Source of the DNA: Typha latifolia
Lineage: Eukaryota; Streptophyta; Magnoliopsida; Poales; Typhaceae
Assembly (NCBI GenBank): GCA_019914945.1
Contig: CM034102.1
Span: forward strand, 9,661,501 to 9,725,500
Length of the DNA: 64,000 bases
Reading direction: 5' to 3'
In this document: in pieces, positions 21,450-32,455 of the stretch
How positions within the stretch are numbered: position 1 is the stretch's first letter
How the letters are laid out: each line of letters begins with the position of its first letter
Position numbers and translations under genes: made by a program
Notes under the pieces: model-generated
Databases searched by the model: none
What the model saw: only the letters and a program-made list of their open reading frames with translations
What the model was told of the DNA's origin: nothing

Positions 21450-21705
21450 TTGCCATCCACATATTTGTAGAGGCTAGCCAACAAATCCTAAAACAATAAG
21501 TAACCCTAATTCTAGAGGATTCCCGCTGATCGAATTTGAATGCGCTCGATCACATTTGAACGCACAAAAGATGTTCTCTATATGTGCAAACGCAATGCAG
21601 GCGTTCGAACTTGCTCGACCGCATTCGAACGCATAATATGCGTTCTCTGTATTTGTGAACCTAATGTAGGCATTCGTAAAGGCATTTGGATGCGACCTCT
21701 CCTGC
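21449..21705 (-). mobile_element. Gypsy A LTR fragment
   Basis: The plus view reads TGCCATCCACATATTTGTAG then the GTTCGAAC array to GGATGCGACCTCTCC. It is the upstream (U3) half of an A LTR in minus orientation, probably the other half of the LTR at 16113-16525. Its start (TGATACAC side) is deleted together with the end of A2 pol. Confidence 0.75.
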
Positions 21706-22640
21706 TCCCTGTGGTTGCAATCATAGACTTACTTCAGGTGGTTTTGAGCAAGTTTAAGATGAGCATGCAACCTCCTCAATGTGGCGTCTCTATCCAACAA
21801 TGCTAAGTCCACTAGATCATAAGCGCATAATGTCGGAGCCGTGCATCCATACACCATCTCAAATAGAGTCATACCAATGCTGGTATGGTAGGCGATGTTC
21901 TAAGACCACTCCACCCATGATAAGAACTCCAACCATCATCTCGGCATCTCTCCAACAAAGCACCTCAAGTTCTACTCAATGCCTTGATTAACCACCTCGG
22001 TTTGGCCATCTGTCTGTGGATGGTAGGCCGAACTGAAGTTCAATCGAGTCCTCTGCAATCTGAAAAACTCCATCCAAAAGTCACTCACAAATACACGATC
22101 ACAATCTGAGATAATCATGCATGGCATGCCATGTAACCGAGCAACATCTCTAACAAAAATTTCAGCCACTGACTTGGCTGAAAACAAATGTGACAATGCT
22201 GAAAAGTGCGTATACTTGATCAATCTATCAATCAGCACAAAGATAATGGAATAACCACGTACCAGCAAAAGACCCTCTATGAAATCCATAGAAATGTCTT
22301 CCTAAACACGATCCGGTACAGGTAAAGGCTGAAGTAATCCGACCGATTTCAATGTGGTTGCCTTAGCCTTTTGACAGACTACGCAAGCACAGACAAAACT
22401 CCTCACATCCCGCTTCAATCCTAGCCACGTGCAACTCTGAGATATCCTCTTATAAGTCCTCAAGACACCCTCATGACCAGCCTCTGGAGTTTGGTGAAAG
22501 TGCTCCAACAATTTGTGCCACAATCCATCATTTGCGGGCACCCAAATGATTCTGCGGTCCAGCAGCAAATTGTCTCGGTTCTCCAACTCTGGATAGCGCT
22601 CTTGATCATCCATCACCTCCTATAACAATCTCAAAATATC
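21706..22640 (-). pseudogene. Gypsy A integrase (copy A2)
   Basis: Minus strand. Zinc domain: LLEHFHQTPEAGHEGVLRTY and VRSFVCACVVCQKAKA (H, H, C, C present). Core: [61 protein letters not shown]-terminal end: LRRLHAHLKLAQNHLK. The conserved core acidic positions are visible in MDFIEG and in the SDCDR segment. Stops break the core after GIE, and the C-terminal tail and any chromodomain are lost at 21706. Confidence 0.88.
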
Positions 22641-23150
22641 TGGGTCAGATGTACATGCATACCTTACCTCGTCAAGGAAGGGGAAGGTAGGAGAAGAATA
22701 GGCTGCAAGCTCGGTGGTATTGGATTGGTGTGATAGTGCATCCGCTGCTTTATTTTTCGTTCCTTTCTTTTATTGGATTTCATAGTCATACCCCATTAAT
22801 TTTGTGACCCATCTCTGTTGTGCTAGAGTGTGTATGCGCTATCCCATAAAGTACGGAAGGCTTCCTTGATCGGTTCGGATAATAAATCGCCTACCGATCA
22901 AATAAGGTCTCCATTTTATCACCGCATATAGAATTTCCAACATCTCTCTCTCACAAGTCGATAATTGCTAAGATTTTTGAGATAAAGCCTTGCTAAGATA
23001 GGCAATGGGACGTCCTCCTTACATTAGTACAGCTCCTATGCCAACGCCTAACGCATCACATTCCACAATGAACTCTTTGGTGAAGTCCGGTAGCACTAGA
23101 ACGGGTGCCGTCATCATTGTTGTTTTCAATTTTTCAAAGGCAAAGTGGCT
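22641..23150 (-). pseudogene. Gypsy A RNase H (copy A2)
   Basis: Minus-strand fragments [42 protein letters not shown]-like and WVTKLMGYDYEIQ, a stop, then KKGTKNKAADALSHQSNTTE. This is the gypsy RNase H between RT and integrase. Stops and frameshifts make it inactive. Confidence 0.75.
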
Positions 23151-23995
23151 TCATCCGTCCATCTAAAAGAGTCCTTCTTCAACAAGAAGTGCGAGGAGCA
23201 GCGATCTTGCCATATCCGGCAATGAAGCAGCGATAGTATCCAGTCGGCCCCAAAAATCCTCGCAATCCGATGGTAGTAGTAGGAATAGGCCAAGCGGTCA
23301 TGCATGCAATCTTTTGAGGATCCGCCGCTACACCATCCGCTGAAATGATATTGCCAAAATACAACTTGTGGTACTCCCCATAGGCACTTGGACTTCTTGA
23401 TCTTCAATTGATTTTGCTTCAACAAATTCAGCACATCGTATAACTACCGCCAATGCTCCAATTCAGTCCTGCTATACACCAAAATATTGTCAAAAAATAC
23501 CAAGACATACCTTCACAAGAGAGGCCGAAATATATCATTCAAGAGGCCTTGAAAGGTAGTTGGAGCATTGGTGAGACCAAAAGGCATCACCCAAAACTCG
23601 TAATGCCCGTCCGGAGTCTGAAATGTACTTTTGTGCACATCCGCTGGGTGAACTCTAATTTGATGATACCCAGCCCTCAAGTCAAGCTTGCTGAATATAG
23701 TCGCCCCTGCAAGCTCGTCCAGCAGCTCCTCTATAACCGGAAAAGGATACTGATCCTTGACGGTAATAGCATTTAGTGCCCGATAGTCGACACAAAAATG
23801 CCATATCTTGTTCTTTTTTCGCACAAATAATATGGGGGATGAGTATGAGCTATGACTTGGTTATATGAGGCCTTGCTCCAATATCTTGGCAACCATCTTG
23901 GAGATGACTTCTTTTTGCACATGTGGATATCGATATGGCCTCACATTCACCGGTGCAACCCCGGGTACAATCAATGGCAACTCTTGTGGCTCCTC
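23126..23995 (-). pseudogene. Gypsy A reverse transcriptase (copy A2)
   Basis: Minus strand. [80 protein letters not shown] and [20 protein letters not shown] follow the standard gypsy RT order. Beyond that point, frameshifts interrupt the catalytic box. It then reads [19 protein letters not shown] and [20 protein letters not shown], the RT thumb and connection. Confidence 0.88.
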
Positions 23996-24189
23996 AAACA
24001 TTCCAAAATAGTTATCTAATAAATTAGACAATTCAATGGTAGTACCTGAACTCGTTTGAGGCTCATCTCCTGCTGGTCCTAACTGAAGAAGATAGGCCAA
24101 ATCATACGCACAAGGCAGCCCCACCATAGGCTGCATCGCAGAAATCGACAAAGACCGAATGACATCAAGCCGCACATTTTTGCTTCGTT

Positions 24190-24692
24190 GTTTAAATTTC
24201 ATTTACATGCTACGGAAATCAAATGTGATGGGTCCCAAACTCTGTAACCACTGAGTGCTAAGGACAATGTTCGCTGCTGGCAGTGCCAACAGATACAAGT
24301 CCACAATGATGTCGTGTCCTTGCACCCATATATCAACCCGGCAACACAAGCTTTCTTCCTTAAGCTTAGTGCCGTCTCTAATAGCAACGTCAAATCCCAT
24401 GGTCGGTTCAACATCCAAACCCAATCGTCTCACTAACCTCTCATTTAGAAAGTTCGTGTACCTCCCCGAATCGATGAGGATGTGCACACAATGCTTTCTA
24501 ATGAGTCTGTCTACCCATAACGTCCTCGGCGCATAAGTACCCAAATATGTATGCATAGATATTTCAGCTTGGATATCTTCCTCCGCACCCACCTCAACGG
24601 CCCCCTCATGGACCTCCTCTAGACACTCCCCATCATCAACAACCTCATCATCCTCCTCAAGACTGTTGATGAGCATCACACTCCTGATCAAT
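24190..24692 (-). pseudogene. Gypsy A protease (copy A2)
   Basis: Reads EISMHTYLGTYAPRTLWVDR, RKHCVHILIDSGRYTNFLNE, LGLDVEPTMGFDVAIRDGTK, then LPAANIVLSTQWLQSLGPIT. The DTGSTHNF motif is altered to DSGRYTNF; the catalytic Asp and Gly remain but the loop is changed. An acidic linker (SLEEDDEVVDDGECLEEVHE) joins it to gag. Confidence 0.85.
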
Positions 24693-25940
24693 TTAGAACA
24701 CCAATGATCGGGGTTGAAACGCTCATCATATCAAAAGCAAAGGCCCTTCACTCTTTGCTCCTCCACCTGGGTAGGTGTGAGAGTTTGAACGGCGAGTCTT
24801 GTGCCTCCTCTAATATCGAAAGAAGGTCTCAAAGGTGGTCGTGGTATAGTACTCACAACTGCTATTTTTGAACACGCAAAATTTTTAGCCGGCGTTCTAG
24901 GTGCAAACCGCCCATCTCAGTTGTCCCAATTGGTTTTCGCTACCATCTTTAGAGCCTCATGCTTTTTCTCTATCCTTACAGCCTTCTCAAAGGCTTACTC
25001 AAGAGTAGTGAGACTAAGAGCACGAACATCCGGCCCTGAAATAATTGTGCTCATCAATGTCGGTTCGGGCCAAGGTGGCTCACAACGTCTACTAACTCTT
25101 TCAAATTTAGCTTGGTACTCCAACACGGCCATCCTCTGAACCATCTTGCTTAATGTTGCAGAAAAATCTTCATATGCCGCTGTCCCATATCTTTGTGTAA
25201 TCCTCCTACAAAAATCAGCCCATCGGGTAAATCCTCCACCACGAATAACCAATCTATACCAATGCAATGTCATTCCTTTGCATCTTTCACCGTACCTTGA
25301 CAATCAAAATATTATTTAACTTGAATTACCCAATCCGTTGAATTTTTTAAAGTCCAAGCATGCGGTTCTCCTCTAAATAGCATTGTCGGGTTCGTGAAAG
25401 ATCATTGGTTCAGATCTAAACCTTTGTGCATGTTGATCACCTTCTCTAAATACTCAAGCACGTCCATCACCATCTCCAAAGGGGTCAACCTCATCCTCAA
25501 AGTGCCAATCCTCCTTATTAACAAAGCGCACCGGTGCTGCACGCCTCTCGGGTTCCACCACCGTTCGGTCTTGGATTTTATAACAGAGATGGGGAATCAT
25601 GTGTAGGCATAGGTAAGAGGGGATCATTGACACTCACATGAGGCACCTGGACCCGTGGGGTATCGGTTCAATGAGGTCCCACCGCTGGTGATGAGCCCAA
25701 TCGGTTCATGACATATTCCTTGAAATTGTTGTGATTCTTTTGGACTGTGTCAACTCTATGCAACAATGTTTGGAGCATGCCCCTAAGTTCATCTACCAAG
25801 CCCATATTCACACCCATAGACATTGGTTGACTCGGTCCTACCGAGATCGCTCCAAAAAAATCGACCTCACGATTAGGGTCATCGTGGATTGAGTCTTCCC
25901 TTATCAGTGTGATCTCAATAGGTCTCCTTGTTGATGTCAT
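24693..25940 (-). pseudogene. Gypsy A gag (copy A2)
   Basis: Start ATG at 25940 (MTSTRRPIEITLIREDSIHD) with upstream primer-binding site at 25982-25993. Capsid: LHWYRLVIRGGGFTRWADFC, RRITQRYGTAAYEDFSATLS, KMVQRMAVLEYQAKFERVSR. The knuckle near 24720-24760 is disrupted by a stop. Several stops and a deletion near 25330 separate the N-terminal and capsid parts. Confidence 0.82.
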
Positions 25941-25981
25941 CTTCCTTGTTTCAACCATTAATGAAGGTCTGAGGTTTGCCT

Positions 25982-25993
25982 TCTCTGATACCA
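25982..25993 (-). other. Primer-binding site of A2
   Basis: The minus strand reads TGGTATCAGAGA, one mismatch to the initiator tRNA-Met complement, three bases inside the LTR end. Confidence 0.85.
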
Positions 25994-25996
25994 AAT

Positions 25997-26379
25997 TGAT
26001 GGGTACTTGTACCAAAAGGTCGGCTATGGAACAATTCTTTACAATCTGAATTTATAGCAAAAAATTGTCCACACAACCATGGGAAAATATTCGTCATATA
26101 TTCCCCTATAGTCAGAAAATTACTAAACCAAATGGATTAGATTATTATCTTCCGGATCTACAACTTTCATATTTATTCGTAGATTCGAACTGAAACTTAG
26201 ATAAAAATACAGAATAACGTGGGTGATGGTGGTGGTGTTAGGTGGAATGGATGTTAGGGTTATGGATGGGTATGGAGGTGAAGGTGGATGGTGGATGTGA
26301 TTAAGGGATATAGACGAAGGGAACGAAGTGGTTGAGATCCCAAAGAAGAGGGGTGGCTCGATAGTCAAGGGAGATTAGA
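25997..26379 (-). mobile_element. Truncated 5' LTR of A2
   Basis: The plus view begins TGATGGGTACTTGTACC and runs through the A downstream half to GATAGTCAAGGGAGATTAGA, then breaks into gag sequence of another A copy. About 380 bp remain of roughly 830. Confidence 0.8.
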
Positions 26380-27129
26380 CTTGACAATCAAAATATTTCG
26401 CTGTACCTTGACAATAAAAATATTGTTAAACTTGAAACATCCAATCCGTTGGATCACCGCCTTAGAATTTTAGAAAGTCCAAGCATGCAATTCTCCCCCG
26501 AATAGCATTGTCGGGTTCACAAAAGATCCTTGGTTTAGGTCTAAACCTTTATGCATGTTGATCACCTTCTCTAAATCCTCGAGTACGTACATCACCATCT
26601 CCATAGGGATCAATCTTATCCTCATAGTGCCAATCCTCCTCATCAACAAAGCACACTGGTGCCGCACGCCTCTCGGGTTCCACCACCGTCGGTCTTGCGT
26701 TTTGTAACGAAGGTGGGGGATGATGTGAAGGCATGAGTAGGAGGGGATCATTGACACCCATATGATGCACCTGGACCTGTGGGGTATCGGTTCTATGGGG
26801 TCCCACCATTGATCCTTCTTGAAACTTCGTTCGTCGTCGAGGAGATGACAATCTCAGTCGATTCATGACATATTTCTTGAATTCATTTTGATCCTTTTGT
26901 ATGTTGTCAACTCTATGCAACAATGTTTGGAACATGCCCCTTAGTTCATTCATATTCGAACCCATGGACATTGGTTGACTCGGTCCTGCCATGGTCGCTC
27001 TAAAGGAATCGACCTCACTGTTAGGGTCATCGTGCATTAAGTCCTCCATTGTCGATGTGCTCTCCATAGGTCTCATTATTGATGTCATCTTCCTTGTTTC
27101 AACCAGTAATGGAGGTCTGAGGTTCGCCT
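26380..27129 (-). pseudogene. Gypsy A gag N-terminus (copy A3)
   Basis: A 204-residue open frame contains the gag start MTSIMRPMESTSTMEDLMHD (ATG at 27087) and continues FKKYVMNRLRLSSPRRRTKF, a His/Pro-rich stretch, then AAPVCFVDEEDWHYEDKIDP and GFREGDQHA. It is cut near 26380, before the capsid core, by the A2 LTR. At 26377-26430 a short duplication repeats GTACCTTGACAAT. This is the longest unbroken A gag N-terminus here. Confidence 0.8.
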
Positions 27130-27371
27130 GCTCTGATATAAAATTGTTAGGCTCTAATACCAATTGATAGGCTCTGATACCACTTTGATAAGCTCTAATA
27201 CCAATTCATAGGTTCTGATACCAAACTATTAAGCTCTGGTACCACTAATAGGCTCTGATACTACTTTGGTAAGCTCTGATACTAAATTGTTAAGGCTCTG
27301 ATACTACTTTGGTAAGCTCTGATACCAAATTGTTAAGGCTCTCATACCAATGATAGGCTTTGATACCAATT
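27130..27371 (-). repeat. Twelve-copy primer-binding-site array
   Basis: Between the A3 gag leader and LTR there are twelve degenerate tandem copies of GGCTCTGATACCAA (plus view), the reverse complement of the tRNA-Met primer site, spaced about 18-25 bp. Variants include GGCTCTAATACCAA, AGCTCTGATACTAA, GGTTCTGATACCAA and GGCTTTGATACCAA. A normal element has one copy. Which copy is functional, if any, cannot be told; the copy next to the LTR starts near 27356. Confidence 0.93.
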
Positions 27372-28116
27372 TGATAGGTTCTTGCACCAAAAGATCGGCT
27401 ATGGAACAATTCCTTAAGATCTGAATTTATTGCAATAACGTGGGTGATGGTGGTGGTGACCGATGGAGTGGATGTTAGGGTTATGGATGGGTATGGAGAT
27501 AAGGGTGGATTGTGGAAGTGATTAAAGGAAGTAGACGAAGGGAATGAAGTGGCCGAGATCCCAAAGAAGAGGGGTAGCTCGACTGTCGAGGGAGATTAAA
27601 AGCGAGGAGAAACCTTTCCAATAGTAGAGGTGGAAGGATGGTGAAAAAGGAGGAGGGAGAAGTCTAGAGAGAAGATAAGAGGCAAGAAATCAATAATCCA
27701 ATTGCATAGTGAAGTTGGCTGTCATCCACATATTTATAGAGGCTAGCCAACAAGTCCTAAAATAATATGAAACACTAACAAACCAACTAAAACAATATTC
27801 CTTATCTTCTCTGATTACCTCTCAGATTAATCTTTCATTTTGTAACAGATAGATTCCGAATCTAGGAAAGTAATGAATATAAAAGTTGTAGATCTAGAGG
27901 TTGGTGACCTTATTCAACTATTTGATATTATTTTGATATGTGTAGAATATTATACAAATATTTTCCTGAAATTGTGCAGAGCTGGATTTAGCTAATTAAA
28001 TAAAATCCTAACCTACTAAGACTCTAACTAAACCAAATAACTAAATAATATAATTAGACTCAATTCATTGAGCCTAATCTCCTTTTGAGGTGATTTGATT
28101 TGGTCCCATTCGCATC
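27372..28116 (-). mobile_element. Chimeric A-type LTR with replaced upstream half
   Basis: The plus view starts TGATAGGTTCTTGCACC and shares the A downstream half (CGAGATCCCAAAGAAGAGGG, CTGTCGAGGGAGATTA) with an internal deletion at about 27432. Its far half (from about 27780) lacks GTTCGAAC motifs and is a different A/T-rich sequence ending GTCCCATTCGCATCA. It is 745 bp and immediately downstream of the primer-site array. Confidence 0.75.
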
Positions 28117-28688
28117 AGAAGGGAACGAAGTGGTCGAGATCCTAAAGAAGATGGGTGACTCGACAGTCGAGGGAGATTAGAAGCGAGGAGAAACCTTGCC
28201 AATGGTAGATGTGGAAGGATGGTGAAGAGGGAGAAGGGTGGAGTCTAGAGAGAAGATTTGAGGTAAGAAATCAAGAATCCAATAGCATAATAAAGTTGGC
28301 TGCCATCCACATATTTATAGAGGCTAGCTAACAAGTCCTAAAACAATATAAAACATTAACAAACCAACTAAACCAGTATTCCTTATCTTTCTCGATTACC
28401 TTTCGGATTAAGCTTTCTGTTTGTCACAGATAAATTCAGAATCTAGAGAGTCATGAATATCAATGTTGTAGATTTGGAGGTTGGGGACCTTATCCAACTG
28501 GTTTGATATTATTTGGATATGTGTAGATTATTCTACGAATATTTTCCCAAAACTGCGCAATGTTGGATTTAGCTAATTAAATAAAATCCTAACCTACTAA
28601 GACTCCAACTAAACCAAATAACCAGATAATATAATTAGACTCAATCCATTGAGCCTAATCTCCCTTTGAAATGATCTGATTTGTATCA
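28117..28688 (-). mobile_element. Second copy of the chimeric LTR (tandem)
   Basis: It repeats 27539-28116 with moderate divergence (about 570 bp), ending GATCTGATTTGTATCA next to A4 pol. The two LTR copies stand head to tail, as expected from unequal recombination between LTRs of adjacent elements, or from an A4 3' LTR abutting an A3 5' LTR. Confidence 0.75.
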
Positions 28689-30213
28689 CAAACCGCCTCG
28701 ATTCTCCAACTCTGTATGGCGCTCCGGATCATCCAACACCTCTTATAACAATCTCAAAACATCTAGGTCAAATGTACATGCATACCTCAGCTCGTCAAGG
28801 AAGGGAAAAGTGGGAGAAGAAAAGGCTACAAGCTCGGCGGTATTGGGTTGGCGCGATAGTGCATCCGTCGCTCTATTTTTCGTTCCTTTCTTGTATTGGA
28901 TTTTATAATCATACCCCAGTAATTTTGTGATCCATCTCTTCTGTGCCGAAGTGTGTATACGTTGTCCCATAAAGTATAGAAGGCTCCTTGGTCGGTTCGT
29001 ATATTGAATCGCCTACCGATCAAATAAGACATCCACTTTATCACCGCATGTATAATTACCAACATCTCTCTCTCATAAGTTGATAATTGCTGAGATTTTT
29101 GTGATAAAGCCTTACTAAGAAAGGCAATGGGACATTCTTTTTGCATTAGTACAGCTCCTATGCCAACACCCGACGCATAACATTCCAAAATGAACTCTTT
29201 GGTAAAGTTTGGTAGCGCTAAAATAGGGGCTGTCGTCATTGCTATTTTCAGTCTTTGGTGAAGTCCGGTAATCCGGTAGCCCTTCATCCATCCATCAAAA
29301 AGTGTCATTCTTCAACAAAGAAGTGAGAGGAGTAGCGATCTTGCCATACCCGGTGATGAAACGGTGATAATATCCAGTTAGCCCCAAAAATCTTCTCAAT
29401 CCGATGGTGGTAGTAGGAATAGACCAAGCGGTCATGCATGCTACCTTTTGAGGATCCGCCGCTACACCTTCTGCTGAGATGATGTGGCCTAAATACTCTA
29501 CTTGTGGTACTCCCCATAGGCACTTAGACTTCTTGATCTTCAACTCATTTTGCTTCAATAAATTTAGCACATCCTTCAAATGCCGCCAATGCTCCAATTC
29601 AGTCTTGCTATACTCCAAAATATCGTCAAAGAATACCAAAACATACCTTCGCAATAGAGGCTGAAATATATCATTAATGAGGCCTTGAAAGGTAGCTGGA
29701 GCATTAGTGAGATCAAAATGCATCACCTGAAACTTGTAATGCCCGTCTGGAGTCCAAAAGGCATCACCCGGCCCTAAAGTCAAGCTTGTTGAATATAGTC
29801 GCCTCTGCAAGCTCGTCCAACAACTCCTCTATAATCAGAATGGGATACCAGTCCTTGATGATAATAGCATTTAGTGCCCGATAGTTGACACAAAAATGCA
29901 ATGTCCCATCATTTTTTTGCACCAATAGCACAGGTGATAAGTATGAGCTATGACTTAGTTGTATGAGACCTTGCTCTAACATCTCGGCTACTATCTTGGA
30001 GATAACTTCCTCTTGCACATGTGGATACCGATATGGCCTCACATTCGCCAGTGCAGCCCCAGGCACAATCTCTATGCGGTAGTCCGCCGTTCTCCTTGGT
30101 GGCAACTCTTTTGGTTCCTCAAACAGTCCAGCAAATTTGTCTAATAAATTAGACAACTCAATAATAGTACCTAGACTTATTTGAGGCCATCTCCTGCTGG
30201 TCCTAACTGAAGA
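28689..30213 (-). pseudogene. Gypsy A RT-RNase H remnant (copy A4)
   Basis: Minus strand from 30213: [100 protein letters not shown] with YVLVFFDDIL (catalytic FFDD present), [40 protein letters not shown]; then RNase [41 protein letters not shown], and KGTKNRATDALSRQPNTAEL. Only the first bases of the integrase zinc-domain coding remain before the LTR at 28688. Frameshifts at about 29300 and 29770. The 5' side is cut at 30213 within the protease-RT linker. Confidence 0.88.
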
Positions 30214-30493
30214 TGTTATTTGTATGTGCGAACGCAATGCAGGCATATGTGCGATCGCGTTCGAACGCACAAAAGATGTTCTCTGTATGTGCAAACGCGA
30301 TGTAGGCGTTCGAACGTGCCTGACCATGTGTGAACGCAATTTTTATGTCCTCTGTATTTGCAAATCTGATGCAGGCGTTCACAAGGGCGTTCGAACGTGA
30401 CCCCTCCTGCGTTCAAACGTGACCTTCGGGAATTTTATTTTAATGAAAATATACAACTAATGCAATAAGAAAAGATCCTAACTAAATGTATTA
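30214..30493 (-). mobile_element. Gypsy A LTR fragment (U3 half)
   Basis: It contains the GTTCGAAC array (30225-30420) and TTTTATTTTAATGAAAATA, ending with CTAACTAAATGTATTA, a mutated form of the A LTR start (GTGTATCA in this view). Joined directly to A4 coding at 30213 and to an LTR of family C at 30494. Confidence 0.75.
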
Positions 30494-30941
30494 GGGTGGT
30501 GTGGCAAATGAGAGAGATTATGGGCTAGATGCGACCTTACCAACAGAAGCTGGTGGCTAAGTTGGAGAGGAAGAGGTGGAAGATAGGCCGGTAGCCAAGA
30601 CATAGAGATAGAGAGATGTAGGGGGCAACAAAGCAATCCAATAATGAGACAATGCTGAAATTAGGATTTCTTTCACATATTTATAAAAGGCTAACCCTAG
30701 ACCAACCTAGATAAGGATTCGATCAACTAATATAACTCGACTTGCTTAAGTTATACTTGGGTTCCCAATACAAATCATGACTCGTCTAATACATTTAATC
30801 GACTTGACTAGACTCAATTATTCAATTAACAAGTTGAGTCCACATTTAGCAGATACATGAGTTAACAAGGTAGCTAACATAAAGAAGGCAAATAAATAAC
30901 TAGATAAATGGGCTCGAACCCAACGTGCCGCAAATGGATTA
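30494..30941 (-). mobile_element. LTR of gypsy C (3' LTR)
   Basis: Assigned by position between C pol (PPT-like GGAAGCATGGTGGAG on the minus strand, 30942-30956) and the A fragment. It includes a TATA-like CACATATTTATAAAAGGCTA at 30672 and the G/A-rich AGAGAGATGTAGGGGGCAAC seen in the same place in other families. The start TAATCC appears mutated from TG. There is no GTTCGAAC array in this LTR. Confidence 0.6.
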
Positions 30942-32166
30942 CTCCACCATGCTTCCGTTCACCTTGACCTCAAGGTGTTAAATCTGGATAGTGGTCCATA
31001 GAGTCATATTCGGGCATTCAAGTCACCTCATCCATAGTGCATCCATACCACTCCACCAATACCTCAATCACTAACTTGCCCTGGACTCAAGTGTGTCGCC
31101 TAGCTAAATCGAAGATGGAATAGGGGTACTTAGTTCAGCTGCTCGCTCAACTGGATCAACCCCTAGGCTCTGGTGGAACAACTCTAATTGGTTCGGCAGA
31201 AGGGGCTTGAGCTTTAAGGCTCAAGACGTGGACGATCGGATGGATCCAAGCCACCTCGGGTAGATCTAGTCAATACACCACGGCTCCACCTAGTATGGTC
31301 CAATAAACTTTGGAGCCAATTTTTTATTAAGGATGGGTCTAACCGAGCTTTGCTGATATGGTTGGAGTTTGACATAGACCTAATCCCAACCACAAGTGCC
31401 CTATCTTGGTGCTTTTGATTATAAACTTGCTTCGTTCGATTTTAGGCAGCGACTAGGTGCAACTTAAGCCTCTTTGGCACTTCATCTCCATCTTACAAGA
31501 CCACATATACTTTGGTCTGGTTAGCTCGAGCTGACAGCAAGTAGGTGTGCAATGTCGAGGGAGATCGTCCATAGATGGTCTTAATTGGGATCATGCCAAT
31601 GGTTGAGTAGTAGGCTGTGTAGCATGACTATTTAGCCCATGGCTTATATAAGATAGCCATTGTCGCGGTCACTCGCACATAAAGCACAACAAATATTACT
31701 CCAAGCAATGGTTCAACACTTCGGATTGGCCATCTATTTGAGGGTGATATGCTAAGCTCATATGGAAGTGTGTCCCTTGGAGAGTGAAGAATTTCTGTGA
31801 AAATTGGCTCACAAAAATAGGATCACGATTTGTAACAATCGATGTTGGTATATTTTGCATTTTGACCACATCGTGTACATAGATCTCTACAACCTTCTTC
31901 ACCATGTAGGGGTGTGCTAATGCCGAGAAGTGTGCATACATACTAAGGCGGTCCACCACCACTATGATCATCGAATGACCTCTGACTTTGGGTAGACCGT
32001 CAATGAAGTTCATAGCTATATCCTCCCAAACTTGCTTAGGTAAGTGTGTAACACCCCTTCATGACTAGACATAGGTGTGTCATAGAAATGGCGCACCAAC
32101 TCCATGCACAAGCGACAATCGGTTGGAACGACCATCTTGTTGTGGTCCAAATTGAGTTCGTCCTTC
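30942..32166 (-). pseudogene. Gypsy C integrase and chromodomain
   Basis: Minus strand. Zinc domain end: MELVRHFYDTPMSSHEGVLH. Core: MNFIDGLPKVRGHSMIIVVV, HVLVDRLSMYAHFS-type spacing, QNIPTSIVTNRDPIFVSQFS and YHPQIDGQSEVLNHCLE. The C-terminal and chromodomain region (30960-31300) reads VEWYG and MDHYPDLTP through stops. The second catalytic Asp context is TNRD rather than SDRD. Many stops. Confidence 0.8.
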
Positions 32167-32168
32167 AT

Positions 32169-32455
32169 CAAGACCCCTGACTTGTTGTTTGGATATGTAT
32201 TAAGGTCATCCATCATCTTCATGGTGTTTGAATCCTCCTTGTATGCCTCTAGCAAGTCAGGTGTGTTTCACCAAGACCCCTGACTTGCTGTTTGGATATG
32301 TATTAAGGTCATCCATCATCTTCATAGTGTTCGAATCCTCTTTATATGCCTCTAGCAAGTTAGGGGTCCTTCACTAAGACCCCTAACTTGCTGTTTGGCT
32401 ATTTATTAAGGTTATATATCATCTTCATGGTGTTCAAATCCTCCTTGTATGCCTT
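32169..32455 (-). repeat. Three-fold 102-bp tandem repeat in C pol
   Basis: Units start at 32169, 32272 and 32374 (103, 102 and about 82 bp). Each includes AAGACCCCTGACTTG, GTATTAAGGTCATCC and AATCCTCCTTGTATGCCTCT. It lies in the linker between RNase H and the integrase zinc domain. Single-copy relatives (A2, C') have one such segment (KxxxNTMxxMDDL). The lengths are not all multiples of three, so it shifts the frame. Confidence 0.92.
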
